A stretch of DNA of 14,873 nucleotides from Bacteroidales bacterium UBA2764 (GTDB taxonomy: Bacteria; Bacteroidota; Bacteroidia; Bacteroidales; Paludibacteraceae), in the NCBI GenBank assembly GCA_002352705.1, contig DEIW01000117.1, forward strand, positions 1 to 14,873, in the 5' to 3' direction. Position 1 is the first letter of the stretch. Every line of letters begins with the position of its first letter. The translations under genes and the position numbers were made by a program. The notes beneath the pieces were generated by a model, which saw only the letters and a list, made by a program, of their open reading frames with translations, had not been told where the DNA came from and made no database searches. Of the stretch, positions 1-5,724 are shown one piece after another.

Positions 1-81
1 ACGCGTCTTGACAAGTACGCATTCGAGTACGCTGAGAAGCGTCGTAACAAAGGTAAAAACGTTCAAGTAGAGGAGGCTTAA
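1..81 (+). CDS. rpsF: 30S ribosomal protein S6, C-terminal end (partial)
   Basis: The window opens inside a reading frame that gives a basic C-terminal segment (TRLDKYAFEYAEKRRNKGKN, then VQVEEA) and stops at TAA 79-81, two bases before rpsR. S6 is a primary-binding protein of the 30S platform that pairs with S18. The call rests on the tail and above all on the neighbours: rpsF-rpsR-rplI is the standard order in Bacteroidota and many other bacteria. The purine-rich GAGGAGG at 70-76, inside the last codons, can serve as the ribosome binding site of rpsR. The 5' part lies outside the window. Confidence 0.85.
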   Translation, partial: TRLDKYAFEYAEKRRNKGKNVQVEEA

Positions 82-83
82 TT

Positions 84-350
84 ATGGCACAGAATGACGA
101 AATTCGCTATCTGACTCCGCAAGGTTCGGATCAGAAGAAGAAAAAGTACTGCCGTTTCAAGAAGAGCGGTATCAAGTACATCGATTACAAAGATCCTGAG
201 TTCCTCAAGAAGTTCCTGAACGAGCAAGGCAAGATCCTTCCGCGCCGTATCACGGGTACTTCGTTGAAGTTCCAACGCAAAGTTGCTCAGGCCGTTAAGA
301 AAGCACGCCACTTGGCATTGCTGCCTTACGTAACGGATATGATGAAATAA
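84..350 (+). CDS. rpsR: 30S ribosomal protein S18
   Basis: This 88-residue protein is a component of the 30S platform, where it binds 16S rRNA next to S6. The family hallmarks are the KKYCRFKKSGIKYIDYKD segment (about residues 20-37), the central YKDPEFLKKFLNEQGKILPRRITGTS stretch and the C-terminal FQRKVAQAVKKARHLALLPYV helix. Its length is normal for Bacteroidota. It starts at ATG 84, two bases after the rpsF stop and just behind a strong Shine-Dalgarno-like GAGGAGG, so it is almost certainly co-transcribed with rpsF and rplI. Nothing about it is unusual. Confidence 0.97.
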   Translation: MAQNDEIRYLTPQGSDQKKKKYCRFKKSGIKYIDYKDPEFLKKFLNEQGKILPRRITGTSLKFQRKVAQAVKKARHLALLPYVTDMMK

Positions 351-381
351 TGTTTAACCGACTTAATTGAAAGGAAAATTT

Positions 382-825
382 ATGGAAGTAATTCTGATTC
401 AAGACCTTGCAAACCTCGGTTTCAAGAACGACATCGTTAAAGTACGTGACGGCTACGGACGCAACTATCTGTTGCCTCAGAAGATAGCTATTATCGCCAA
501 CGAGAGCAACAAGAAGCAGTTGGCAGAGAACCTGAAACAGCAGGCTCACAAGGCAGCGAAAATCCTGGCAGACGCACAGGCATTGGAGGCTAAGCTGGCT
601 GAGACAGTAATCGAACTCAAGGTGAAAGCAAACGAAGATGGTAAGATCTTCGGTACCGTTACCACCGCTGCAATCTCGCAGGCTCTGGCAGCTAACGAGA
701 TCAATATCGACAAGAAAGTGATCACGATCGCTGAGCCGATTAAGCAAGTAGGTGAGTACACCGCACAGGCTCGTCTCCACCGCGAGGTAAAAGCTGACAT
801 CAAGCTGAATGTAGTAGCTGAGTAA
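382..825 (+). CDS. rplI: 50S ribosomal protein L9
   Basis: This 147-residue protein is L9, a two-domain 50S protein that binds 23S rRNA near the base of the L1 stalk. The N-terminal domain shows the family signature MEVILIQDLANLGFKNDIVKVRDGYGRNYLLPQ (residues 1-33). A long connecting helix rich in Lys, Ala and Gln follows (about 40-75), then the C-terminal domain containing NEDGKIFGTVT. I chose ATG 382 rather than the in-frame TTG at 367, because MEVIL is the conserved N-terminus and an AAAGGA ribosome binding site sits at 369-374. The gene starts 31 bases after rpsR, in the same operon. Confidence 0.97.
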   Translation: MEVILIQDLANLGFKNDIVKVRDGYGRNYLLPQKIAIIANESNKKQLAENLKQQAHKAAKILADAQALEAKLAETVIELKVKANEDGKIFGTVTTAAISQALAANEINIDKKVITIAEPIKQVGEYTAQARLHREVKADIKLNVVAE

Positions 826-860
826 ACTAGAGTATTAACCAAAAGATTTATGAAGGTATT

Positions 861-1115
861 ATGAAAAAAGGAATTCATCCTGATAACTACCGCGTAGTAG
901 TTTTCAAAGATATGTCTGACGGTACTCAGTTCTTCAGCCGCTCTACTGCTGCTACGAAGGACACAATCGAAATCGACGGCGTTCAGTATCCGCTGATCAA
1001 GCTTGAGATCTCGAATACGAGTCACCCGTTCTATACCGGCAAATCCAAGCTGGTCGACACCGCCGGTCGTGTGGACAAATTTATGTCCCGTTACGGCAAT
1101 CGCAATCGCAAGTAA
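861..1115 (+). CDS. rpmE2: 50S ribosomal protein L31, type B
   Basis: This 84-residue protein is a type B (C-minus) L31, part of the intersubunit bridge region of the 50S subunit. It begins MKKGIHPDNYRVVVFKDMSDGTQFF and has the conserved SNTSHPFYTGK segment (about residues 51-61) and the basic GRVDKFMSRYGNRNRK end. The zinc-binding cysteines of the type A paralogue are absent, as expected for type B. Type B forms are the zinc-independent version and are common as the only L31 in Bacteroidota. The gene lies 35 bases after rplI on the same strand and is followed at once by a strong terminator, so it is probably the last gene of the ribosomal unit. No clear promoter is visible in the gap before it. 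Confidence 0.96.
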   Translation: MKKGIHPDNYRVVVFKDMSDGTQFFSRSTAATKDTIEIDGVQYPLIKLEISNTSHPFYTGKSKLVDTAGRVDKFMSRYGNRNRK

Positions 1116-1128
1116 TTGCGCGAGTTTT

Positions 1129-1164
1129 CAAGGGGCGGACATCGGTCTGCCCCTTGCTGTTTTT
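1129..1164 (+). terminator. Intrinsic terminator after the ribosomal protein genes
   Basis: A 12-bp stem pairs 1129-1140 with 1145-1156, with one G-T wobble and an ATCG loop (1141-1144). The arms contain AAGGGGC and GCCCCTT. The tail CTGTTTTT runs 1157-1164. It begins 13 bases after the rpmE stop codon, which is typical spacing for a rho-independent terminator. Confidence 0.9.
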
Positions 1165-1177
1165 AAAAGAAAAATAT

Positions 1178-1203
1178 CGTAATAACGTAATTACGTAATA
1201 ACG
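1178..1203 (+). repeat. Short 8-bp tandem repeat upstream of pnuC
   Basis: The segment reads as partial CGTAATA, then ACGTAATT, ACGTAATA and ACGG, so a CG step recurs exactly every 8 bases (1178, 1186, 1194, 1202). The centre is also palindromic around TAATTA. It lies between the ribosomal terminator and pnuC, where I see no Bacteroidota-type promoter. The unit resembles the 9-bp ACGTAAATT unit of the array at 11024. Function unknown. Confidence 0.6.
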
Positions 1204-1213
1204 GCAATTTATT

Positions 1214-1993
1214 ATGAAAAACACACATCTCTGGCGCGCCCTCGGCCGCAACACCCTCATCTCTATCATCCTTTTCGGCGCATTATTAGGAATTCTATGG
1301 CTCGTTGAGACCTATCTCCTCCCTTGTGGGGAGGCCGGGAGGGGTTTACTCCTCAAATGGAACGACCCCGCATGGGTAGTTGGCATCCCCGCCTCCATCA
1401 TCGGCGTGGCTTATATCCTGACTATCAAGGACCCGAAAAACTATACCGGTTTTTACGCCGGAATCATCATGTCCATCCTTTTGGGCATACAGTTCCTGCT
1501 GCAAGGACAGTTTGACAGCACCTTCCTCTATTTCTTTGTATTCATCCCATTCCAGATGATGTCCATTTACAAATGGAGTCGAAACAAAGAAGACGGCGGT
1601 GCCAGCTTTGAGCCCAAGTTCCTCGATACGCCGCGTTTGATTCTTTCTATAGCCTTGCTCGTTGTTATCACTGCCGGGGACTATGTACTCGCCACCTATG
1701 CTTTCAGGCATGAGGCTTTGACGGACAATATAGCTATCAAACTGCTAAACGGCCTCCTCATCTCTTCCTCTTTCCTTGCTAACTATTGGCTTATCTACCG
1801 TAAAACGGACTCATGGATATATTGGTTCCTTTATAGCGTTGCCGGTATAGGATTGTTCATTATTGTCGGTAACGTATTCTCTATTGTGCTGTTCACGTTC
1901 TTCCTTGTCATCAACTCCATGGCAGGCTTCGCATGGATCAAAGCCACAAAGCCGGAGAACCTGTACTGGGCAAAGATTTTTTGTAAACAATAA
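1214..1993 (+). CDS. pnuC: PnuC-family vitamin transporter (probably nicotinamide riboside)
   Basis: This is a 259-residue integral inner-membrane protein with about seven hydrophobic segments (near residues 14-33, 53-70, 78-97, 102-116, 143-163, 175-193, 206-246). PnuC proteins are facilitators that move nicotinamide riboside or a related vitamin, which is then trapped by phosphorylation in the cytoplasm. Family-like features are FFVFIPFQMMSIYKWSR (about 111-127), the NYWLIYRKTDSWIYWF segment (about 195-210) and a C-terminal NSMAGFAWIK. No thiamine gene or vitamin riboswitch is seen nearby, so nicotinamide riboside is the default guess, but thiamine (PnuT) or riboflavin relatives cannot be excluded. 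The start at ATG 1214 follows an A/T-rich leader without a clear Shine-Dalgarno. Residues about 35-49, in the loop after the first segment, are encoded by an inserted-looking repeat. Confidence 0.85.
   Translation: MKNTHLWRALGRNTLISIILFGALLGILWLVETYLLPCGEAGRGLLLKWNDPAWVVGIPASIIGVAYILTIKDPKNYTGFYAGIIMSILLGIQFLLQGQFDSTFLYFFVFIPFQMMSIYKWSRNKEDGGASFEPKFLDTPRLILSIALLVVITAGDYVLATYAFRHEALTDNIAIKLLNGLLISSSFLANYWLIYRKTDSWIYWFLYSVAGIGLFIIVGNVFSIVLFTFFLVINSMAGFAWIKATKPENLYWAKIFCKQ
1316..1353 (+). repeat. C/G-rich hairpin repeat inside the pnuC reading frame
   Basis: Within pnuC the sequence switches to runs of CCTCCC, GGGGAGG and GGGAGGGG. A 6-bp hairpin pairs 1318-1323 with 1329-1334, and a further purine-rich arm runs 1337-1344, followed by TTTACTCCTC. 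The composition is unlike the flanks. It resembles the CCTCCC/GGGAGG dispersed palindromes I associate with Bacteroidales genomes (recalled, not searched). It is read in frame as roughly LLPCGEAGRGLLL, between the first two membrane segments, so it keeps the gene open. Confidence 0.55.
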
Positions 1994-2031
1994 ATCGAAT
2001 ATCGATTTCTCGACATACCGGCATATCGGAA
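1992..2031 (+). repeat. Degenerate 8-bp periodic repeat and palindrome between pnuC and the pseudouridine synthase gene
   Basis: The arms AAATCGA (1992-1998) and TCGATTT (2002-2008) form a perfect inverted repeat that overlaps the pnuC stop codon. Downstream, CG dinucleotides recur at 2003, 2011, 2019 and 2027, an 8-base period with units such as TCGACATA and CCGGCATA. The arrangement mirrors the 8-bp repeat on the other side of pnuC. The stem has no T-run, so it is a poor terminator and the next gene may be co-transcribed. Confidence 0.4.
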
Positions 2032-2034
2032 ATT

Positions 2035-3012
2035 ATGATTAAAAGAAAAAGTGATACAGTACTCCGGGCCTCCGAACCTGCGCAGTTAATGGACTTCCTC
2101 ATCGCCAAGATGGGCGGGATGGCCCGCTCGTCAGTCAAACAACTCCTCGGCCAACGCCGTGTCAAAGTAGGAAACGTTATCCAGACACGCCATGATTTCA
2201 TGCTCAACGCCGGAGATGTTGTTACCATCTCTTCCGGACGTGGCAACAGCCAGCTGACACATCCCAAACTGCGTATCGTCTATGAGGACGACGACCTCAT
2301 CGTTGTCAACAAACAACCCGGTCTGCTCACCGTATCCGCTACACCCGGCAGTTCGGAGACAACCGCCTACTCTATCCTGCGCGCGTACGTAAAAAAACAG
2401 AACGCGCGCGCAGGCGTGTACGTGGTGCACCGTCTTGACCGAGAGACCTCGGGGCTGCTTGTCTTTGCCCGCTCCGAAGAACTGCAGCATTATATGCGAA
2501 CCTATTGGCGTGAACTGGTGACTGACCGCACCTATATCGCCCTCGCCGAAGGAGTCCTTGAGCCCCGCGAAGGAAAGATAACTACATGGCTCACAGAGGA
2601 CAAACGCAATGCTGTAGTCTATTCCTCACCCGTCGATGACGGAGGCGACATCGCTATCACCAACTATAAAACGCTTCGCGTCAGCCATCAGGCATCAGAT
2701 GCCGGAGGTCAGGCAACAGACAGCCCGGAGCAAAAATCCTTCGTACATCGTACATCGTCCCTTTGTACATCAATTTATTCCCTCGTCGAGCTCCATCTGG
2801 AGACGGGACGGACCAACCAGATACGTGTGCATTTAGCTTCTAAAGGTTGTCCGGTTGTAGGCGACAGGAAATATGGTCACGGCAACGAGTCTTCGCCTAT
2901 TGACCGACTTTGCTTACACGCAAAAGTACTGGAGTTCATCCATCCCGTGACGGAGAAAAAAGTCCGTTTTGAGTCTCCCGTACCAAAAGAGTTCAACCGC
3001 GTATTACTATAA
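2035..3012 (+). CDS. RluA-family rRNA pseudouridine synthase with S4 domain
   Basis: This 325-residue enzyme converts specific uridines of large-subunit rRNA to pseudouridine. An N-terminal S4 RNA-binding domain (about residues 15-67, ARSSVKQLLGQRRVKVGNVI) precedes the catalytic domain. The active-site motif HRLDRETSG is at 132-140, with the catalytic aspartate at D135. The conserved ETGRTNQIRVHLASKGCPVVGDRKYG segment is at about 256-281, and LCLHAKVLEFIHP follows. Which member it is (RluC, RluD or other) cannot be decided by eye, so no symbol is given. A stretch of about 30 residues (217-248), between ITNYKTLR and the SLVELHLETGR strand, is longer than I would expect. Its 3' half carries a TACATC-type repeat at the DNA level. 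The gene begins 41 bases after pnuC and converges with the next gene across a 25-base gap with no clear terminator. Confidence 0.93.
   Translation: MIKRKSDTVLRASEPAQLMDFLIAKMGGMARSSVKQLLGQRRVKVGNVIQTRHDFMLNAGDVVTISSGRGNSQLTHPKLRIVYEDDDLIVVNKQPGLLTVSATPGSSETTAYSILRAYVKKQNARAGVYVVHRLDRETSGLLVFARSEELQHYMRTYWRELVTDRTYIALAEGVLEPREGKITTWLTEDKRNAVVYSSPVDDGGDIAITNYKTLRVSHQASDAGGQATDSPEQKSFVHRTSSLCTSIYSLVELHLETGRTNQIRVHLASKGCPVVGDRKYGHGNESSPIDRLCLHAKVLEFIHPVTEKKVRFESPVPKEFNRVLL
2738..2770 (+). repeat. TACATCGTACATC-type repeat inside the pseudouridine synthase gene
   Basis: The sequence TTCGTACATCGTACATCG, followed by TCCCTTTGTACATC, repeats a TACATC unit three times. It is translated in frame as roughly FVHRTSSLCTSI (residues about 236-247). 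That places it in the variable loop of the enzyme, not in any catalytic motif. A very similar order of elements occurs at 11156-11188, at the 3' end of the secreted protein gene. I read it as a dispersed repeat tolerated in frame, although coincidence is possible for so short a motif. Confidence 0.5.
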
Positions 3013-3037
3013 AAAGCACACTATTTTTTTCCGGCTC

Positions 3038-4147
3038 TCAATCATCATTGATATTAGGATAGATGAGTTGGGAGTGCCACGATGTGAAGCGAAGACGGAT
3101 GGGTAGCAAGTAACGCATCAACCGGCGCGAGAGAGGTTCTGCGGGATCAGGGACAATCTCACAGGCTATTTGCTCAAAGGTCCGCGCATCTACTGCATAA
3201 TAGCGTGTGTCGGTAGTAGTATAGAGAGTGATAGTCCAATGGAACAAATCACCTACAATAGTGATGGTGTTTACCATTTTCTCCTTTGCGGACGCAGACA
3301 TCGGCATATGAAAATCTCCTATCCGCTGCATGGTGGCATCTGAGCGGATAGCCCACAGACGGTCGTCAGAACTGACTGCTAGACCGATTAGTTGTCGGTT
3401 GGCAGGTTCTATCGTAAAGATCCGGCGGTAACAGCCATTTTTTCCATTGTCCTTTATCTTCCGCACCCAAGGCATACCTTTGACCATTTTGAGTTGGAAA
3501 AGGTGCTCTTCGGCATCCGTGAGAAGAAAACCATTGTCATATTCCTTACGAGTGGTGCCGTTGCCCCAGATAAGGTGAACAGGAAACTTAAAGCCTTGTT
3601 TAGTCAGTTCACGGGAGAAAGAGAGACTCTTCGCGCGATTGACGGTGTTGGTCTCACAATCAATAAATTCAAGTCCCTCATCAGTCAAACGGAACACATC
3701 CGGAGGAAGTTGCAAATCCACCTGTCCGGATGCGGATTCTATCATTGTATAGAGTCCTACTGCTGGTTTGTTGAGTTGTTTGAGCGAGGTTTTGAAATGA
3801 AAACTATTCTGCTGTATCATCTTCGGAGTGAGTGCAACTCCGTAGAGAGAATCGGGCAAACGTCCTTCGGCAACCAGTTGACGGAAAGCGAAGAGAGGCA
3901 GAAGGGAGTCCGCTTCAGATTTGGTAAACTCGCGTCCCTTGAAATCAATGTACTGCACCTGCTTGTTCTCATTCGTCTCAAAGCGGATGAATGTACTATC
4001 CAAACATGAATAGACGACAAACGGCATTTTGTCCGTGCGTGGCGTGAGCAGCTCATAGAACGCGGGAAGAAGCCATACAAGCAGGATGACCGCCAGCGCG
4101 ATAATCAGGTATTTGATAGCTGATATTGAATTTTTGAAAGATCTCAT
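3038..4147 (-). CDS. Membrane-anchored DUF4857-like protein of the ABC operon
   Basis: This 369-residue protein has one N-terminal membrane segment (about residues 11-33, after a short basic tail). The remainder is soluble and most likely periplasmic. The segment YIDFKGREFTKSEADSLLPL, then FRQLVAEGRLPDSLYGVALTPKMI, resembles the Bacteroidales family I recall as DUF4857, whose genes often sit beside ABC transporter genes. No catalytic motif is recognisable. The distal part (about 190-330) is rich in short beta strands such as DDRLWAIRSDATMQRIG, so a propeller-like fold is possible. Its ATG shares four bases (ATGA) with the stop of the permease gene, so translation is coupled. Inferred role: an extracytoplasmic partner of the ABC unit. 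Its own 3' end shows no clear terminator. Confidence 0.8.
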   Translation of the reverse strand: MRSFKNSISAIKYLIIALAVILLVWLLPAFYELLTPRTDKMPFVVYSCLDSTFIRFETNENKQVQYIDFKGREFTKSEADSLLPLFAFRQLVAEGRLPDSLYGVALTPKMIQQNSFHFKTSLKQLNKPAVGLYTMIESASGQVDLQLPPDVFRLTDEGLEFIDCETNTVNRAKSLSFSRELTKQGFKFPVHLIWGNGTTRKEYDNGFLLTDAEEHLFQLKMVKGMPWVRKIKDNGKNGCYRRIFTIEPANRQLIGLAVSSDDRLWAIRSDATMQRIGDFHMPMSASAKEKMVNTITIVGDLFHWTITLYTTTDTRYYAVDARTFEQIACEIVPDPAEPLSRRLMRYLLPIRLRFTSWHSQLIYPNINDD

Positions 4148-4812
4148 TGTTTGCCGAGTTTAAAACGATAGACGGAATAAAGAGGGAGTATTGTGGCTAC
4201 CAACAGGAGTGCTATGAGCCAAGGGAACATATAGATATAGCAAGCCGGCTGAGTGGTCAGGAAACAGAGGGCTATGAGTGGCACACTGATAAGCATATTA
4301 AAACAGCGCCCGCGCCACTGCGGCTCAAGAATGCACCATGCTGCAAGGCTGTAGCCGAGCAGTCCGGCTATATACCACGGCAGGCAGGTAAGAAAAATAC
4401 GCCAAACCAGTTCGCGGGGCAGCCATCGCTGCTCCACTACGGCTAACAACGAAGCATCCAGCATAAACAGGACACTCAGCCCGATAAAGCCGAACAGAAG
4501 CATCGCGGTCACCGAGCGGGTATAATCTATCGGCAGATGCAAAGTCAGACGAATACGCTTCTGCACCATCTCCGGAAGCCATTGGCAAAGGGAGAGGATG
4601 ACTCCGGTGAGCAATGGCAGATAAGTCAGCCTGCCTATCATCAGAGTATCACGGCCAATCATCGTTGCCCAAGTTTCCACTGTCCCATGCGAGAGGAGGG
4701 TGCTGCGCAAGGAGAGAAGCAGATACACTACCAAACCAACGTGCGACACGACCGCGATGAACCATAAGAGTCGTGTCTTGAGCCATTCTTTATAAAATAT
4801 TGCTTTTATCAT
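4144..4812 (-). CDS. ABC-2-type transporter permease subunit (hypothetical membrane protein)
   Basis: This 222-residue protein has about six hydrophobic segments (near residues 14-36, 60-80, 101-125, 138-160, 172-187, 193-215). It opens MIKAIFYKEWLKTRLL, an amphipathic start typical of ABC-2-like permeases that pair with a separately encoded ATPase. It lies between the ATPase and DUF4857-like genes and overlaps the latter by 4 bases, which supports a role as the membrane subunit of an exporter-like or signalling ABC complex. It is shorter than full ABC-2 permeases and may work as a homodimer. A 40-base gap with a long homopolymer tract separates it from the ATPase stop. The substrate is unknown. 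Confidence 0.75.
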   Translation of the reverse strand: MIKAIFYKEWLKTRLLWFIAVVSHVGLVVYLLLSLRSTLLSHGTVETWATMIGRDTLMIGRLTYLPLLTGVILSLCQWLPEMVQKRIRLTLHLPIDYTRSVTAMLLFGFIGLSVLFMLDASLLAVVEQRWLPRELVWRIFLTCLPWYIAGLLGYSLAAWCILEPQWRGRCFNMLISVPLIALCFLTTQPACYIYMFPWLIALLLVATILPLYSVYRFKLGKQ

Positions 4813-4821
4813 AACTGTCTG

Positions 4822-4839
4822 TTTTTTTTTTGGGGGGGG
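4822..4839 (-). repeat. T10-G8 homopolymer tract in the ATPase-permease gap
   Basis: On the plus strand ten T (4822-4831) are followed directly by eight G (4832-4839). In the mRNA of the minus-strand operon this reads C8-A10, ending 9 bases before the permease ATG (4812). Such tracts are prone to slippage during replication or transcription. Here a length change would alter the spacing to the permease start but not a reading frame. Confidence 0.8.
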
Positions 4840-4852
4840 ACGACTCTTCCTA

Positions 4853-5554
4853 TCAATACTTGCCGGTCAGGTCAATAAAAGTGTCCTCCAGCGTCTTCGT
4901 AGGCGTAATCAGTTCGGAAACAGGGCATTGCTTTAAAATACGACCGTAATCCATGATGATACAGTCATCCACCAAGCGTTCCAAATCCTGGATAATATGC
5001 GAAGTCAGAAAAACGGTTTTCTCCCCTTGCTTGCAGAAATCGCGCAGATACTCTACGAAAAGACGCCGATATCCGGGATCCAAGCCTAACGAAAAATCAT
5101 CGAGTATAAGCAACTCGGGATCCTGCGCCATTAGTAATCCTAATGCCACTTGGCTTCGCTGACCGTTCGACATTTGGCTCAGTAGTTGGTAATCTTTAAC
5201 CTTCAAAAGCCGCATCAATTCATAATACGCTTCTTTGTTCCATCGAGGATAGAACGGTGCATAAAAACGCTCTATCTGCTCTATTGTCATAAAAGGGTAC
5301 TGCACATGTCCCTCAAGAAGCAGACCTATTCTGGCACGCTCACGCGCAGGCATGGTGCGAGTGTCATACCCTAAAAGGCGGCACGTGCCCGCGTGGGGCT
5401 GAATAAAACCCGAGAGGATATTGATTGTGGTGGTCTTGCCCGTACCATTCTTGCCCAGAAGCCCCAAAATCCTTCCGCGAGGGACTGAGAACGACAAATC
5501 CTCGTAGATTAGCCGTTTACCGTAATAATGGGTCACATGATCGAACTGTATCAT
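4853..5554 (-). CDS. ABC transporter ATP-binding protein
   Basis: This 233-residue nucleotide-binding subunit would power the adjacent permease. Counting from ATG 5554, Walker A is GKNGTGKTT (34-42), the Q-loop glutamine is near 85, and the signature is MSNGQ (128-132) where LSGGQ is usual. Walker B is LLILDD (148-153), the D-loop is GLD and the switch histidine is H186 (LTSH). The residue after the Walker B aspartate is Asp153, where most active ATPases have Glu. Overall the protein resembles exporter or YtrB-like ATPases. I preferred ATG 5554 (MIQFDHV) because it matches the usual family start and has AGGA nine bases upstream. ATG 5584 (MTNDQ) is an in-frame alternative, 28 bases from the -7 element. 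An in-frame TTG at 5614 is excluded, since it lies inside the -7 element. It is the first gene of the minus-strand operon. Confidence 0.92.
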   Translation of the reverse strand: MIQFDHVTHYYGKRLIYEDLSFSVPRGRILGLLGKNGTGKTTTINILSGFIQPHAGTCRLLGYDTRTMPARERARIGLLLEGHVQYPFMTIEQIERFYAPFYPRWNKEAYYELMRLLKVKDYQLLSQMSNGQRSQVALGLLMAQDPELLILDDFSLGLDPGYRRLFVEYLRDFCKQGEKTVFLTSHIIQDLERLVDDCIIMDYGRILKQCPVSELITPTKTLEDTFIDLTGKY

Positions 5555-5611
5555 CTCGTCATGTCCTGTTTGGTCATTTGTCATGCGTTCATTTATTTGC
5601 AGAAATGGGTG

Positions 5612-5642
5612 CAAAATTACAAAAAAAAAGGCATATACACAA
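5612..5642 (-). promoter_or_regulatory. Promoter of the ABC/DUF4857 operon
   Basis: Read on the minus strand, the -33 element TTG (5642-5640), a 20-base spacer and the -7 element TAATTTTG (5619-5612) match the Bacteroidota consensus TTTG-N19-21-TAnnTTTG. A start near 5605 would leave a leader of about 20 or 50 bases, depending on which ATG is used. The region aligns without gaps to the promoter at 12773-12803. Confidence 0.75.
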
Positions 5643-5658
5643 GTCTTGCATGCAAAAT

Positions 5659-5674
5659 ACCCAAAAATAGGGAT
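5659..5674. promoter_or_regulatory. CCC...TAGGGAT dyad, candidate operator between divergent promoters
   Basis: The sequence ACCCAAAAATAGGGAT is an imperfect dyad (CCC, seven bases, GGG). It lies 17 bases upstream of the minus-strand -33 element and abuts the plus-strand -33 TTG at 5674-5676. A cleaner version, TCCCTACAAATAGGGA, occupies the same relative position upstream of the gene at 11140-12717. A perfect TTGCATGCAA palindrome sits beside it at 5646-5655. Binding of a regulator is inferred only. Confidence 0.45.
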
Positions 5675-5704
5675 TGCAAAATTGCTGAAAAAGTAGTAAT
5701 TTTG
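5674..5704 (+). promoter_or_regulatory. Promoter of the TonB-dependent receptor operon
   Basis: The -33 TTG (5674-5676), a 20-base spacer and the -7 TAATTTTG (5697-5704) give a consensus Bacteroidota promoter. It is divergent from the ABC operon promoter. Transcription would begin near 5711 and leave a very short leader (about 14 bases) before the TTG start at 5725. Confidence 0.75.
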
Positions 5705-5724
5705 CAGCCCAAATCAGAAGGCTG

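Noticed and set aside
1157..1213. A vitamin-responsive riboswitch upstream of pnuC
   Set aside because: The gap after the terminator is only about 50 bases of A/T-rich repeat, too short and without conserved riboswitch elements.
3392..4009. A 205-residue plus-strand open frame inside the DUF4857-like gene
   Set aside because: It has no recognisable features, promoter or ribosome binding site, and lies fully within a better supported minus-strand gene.
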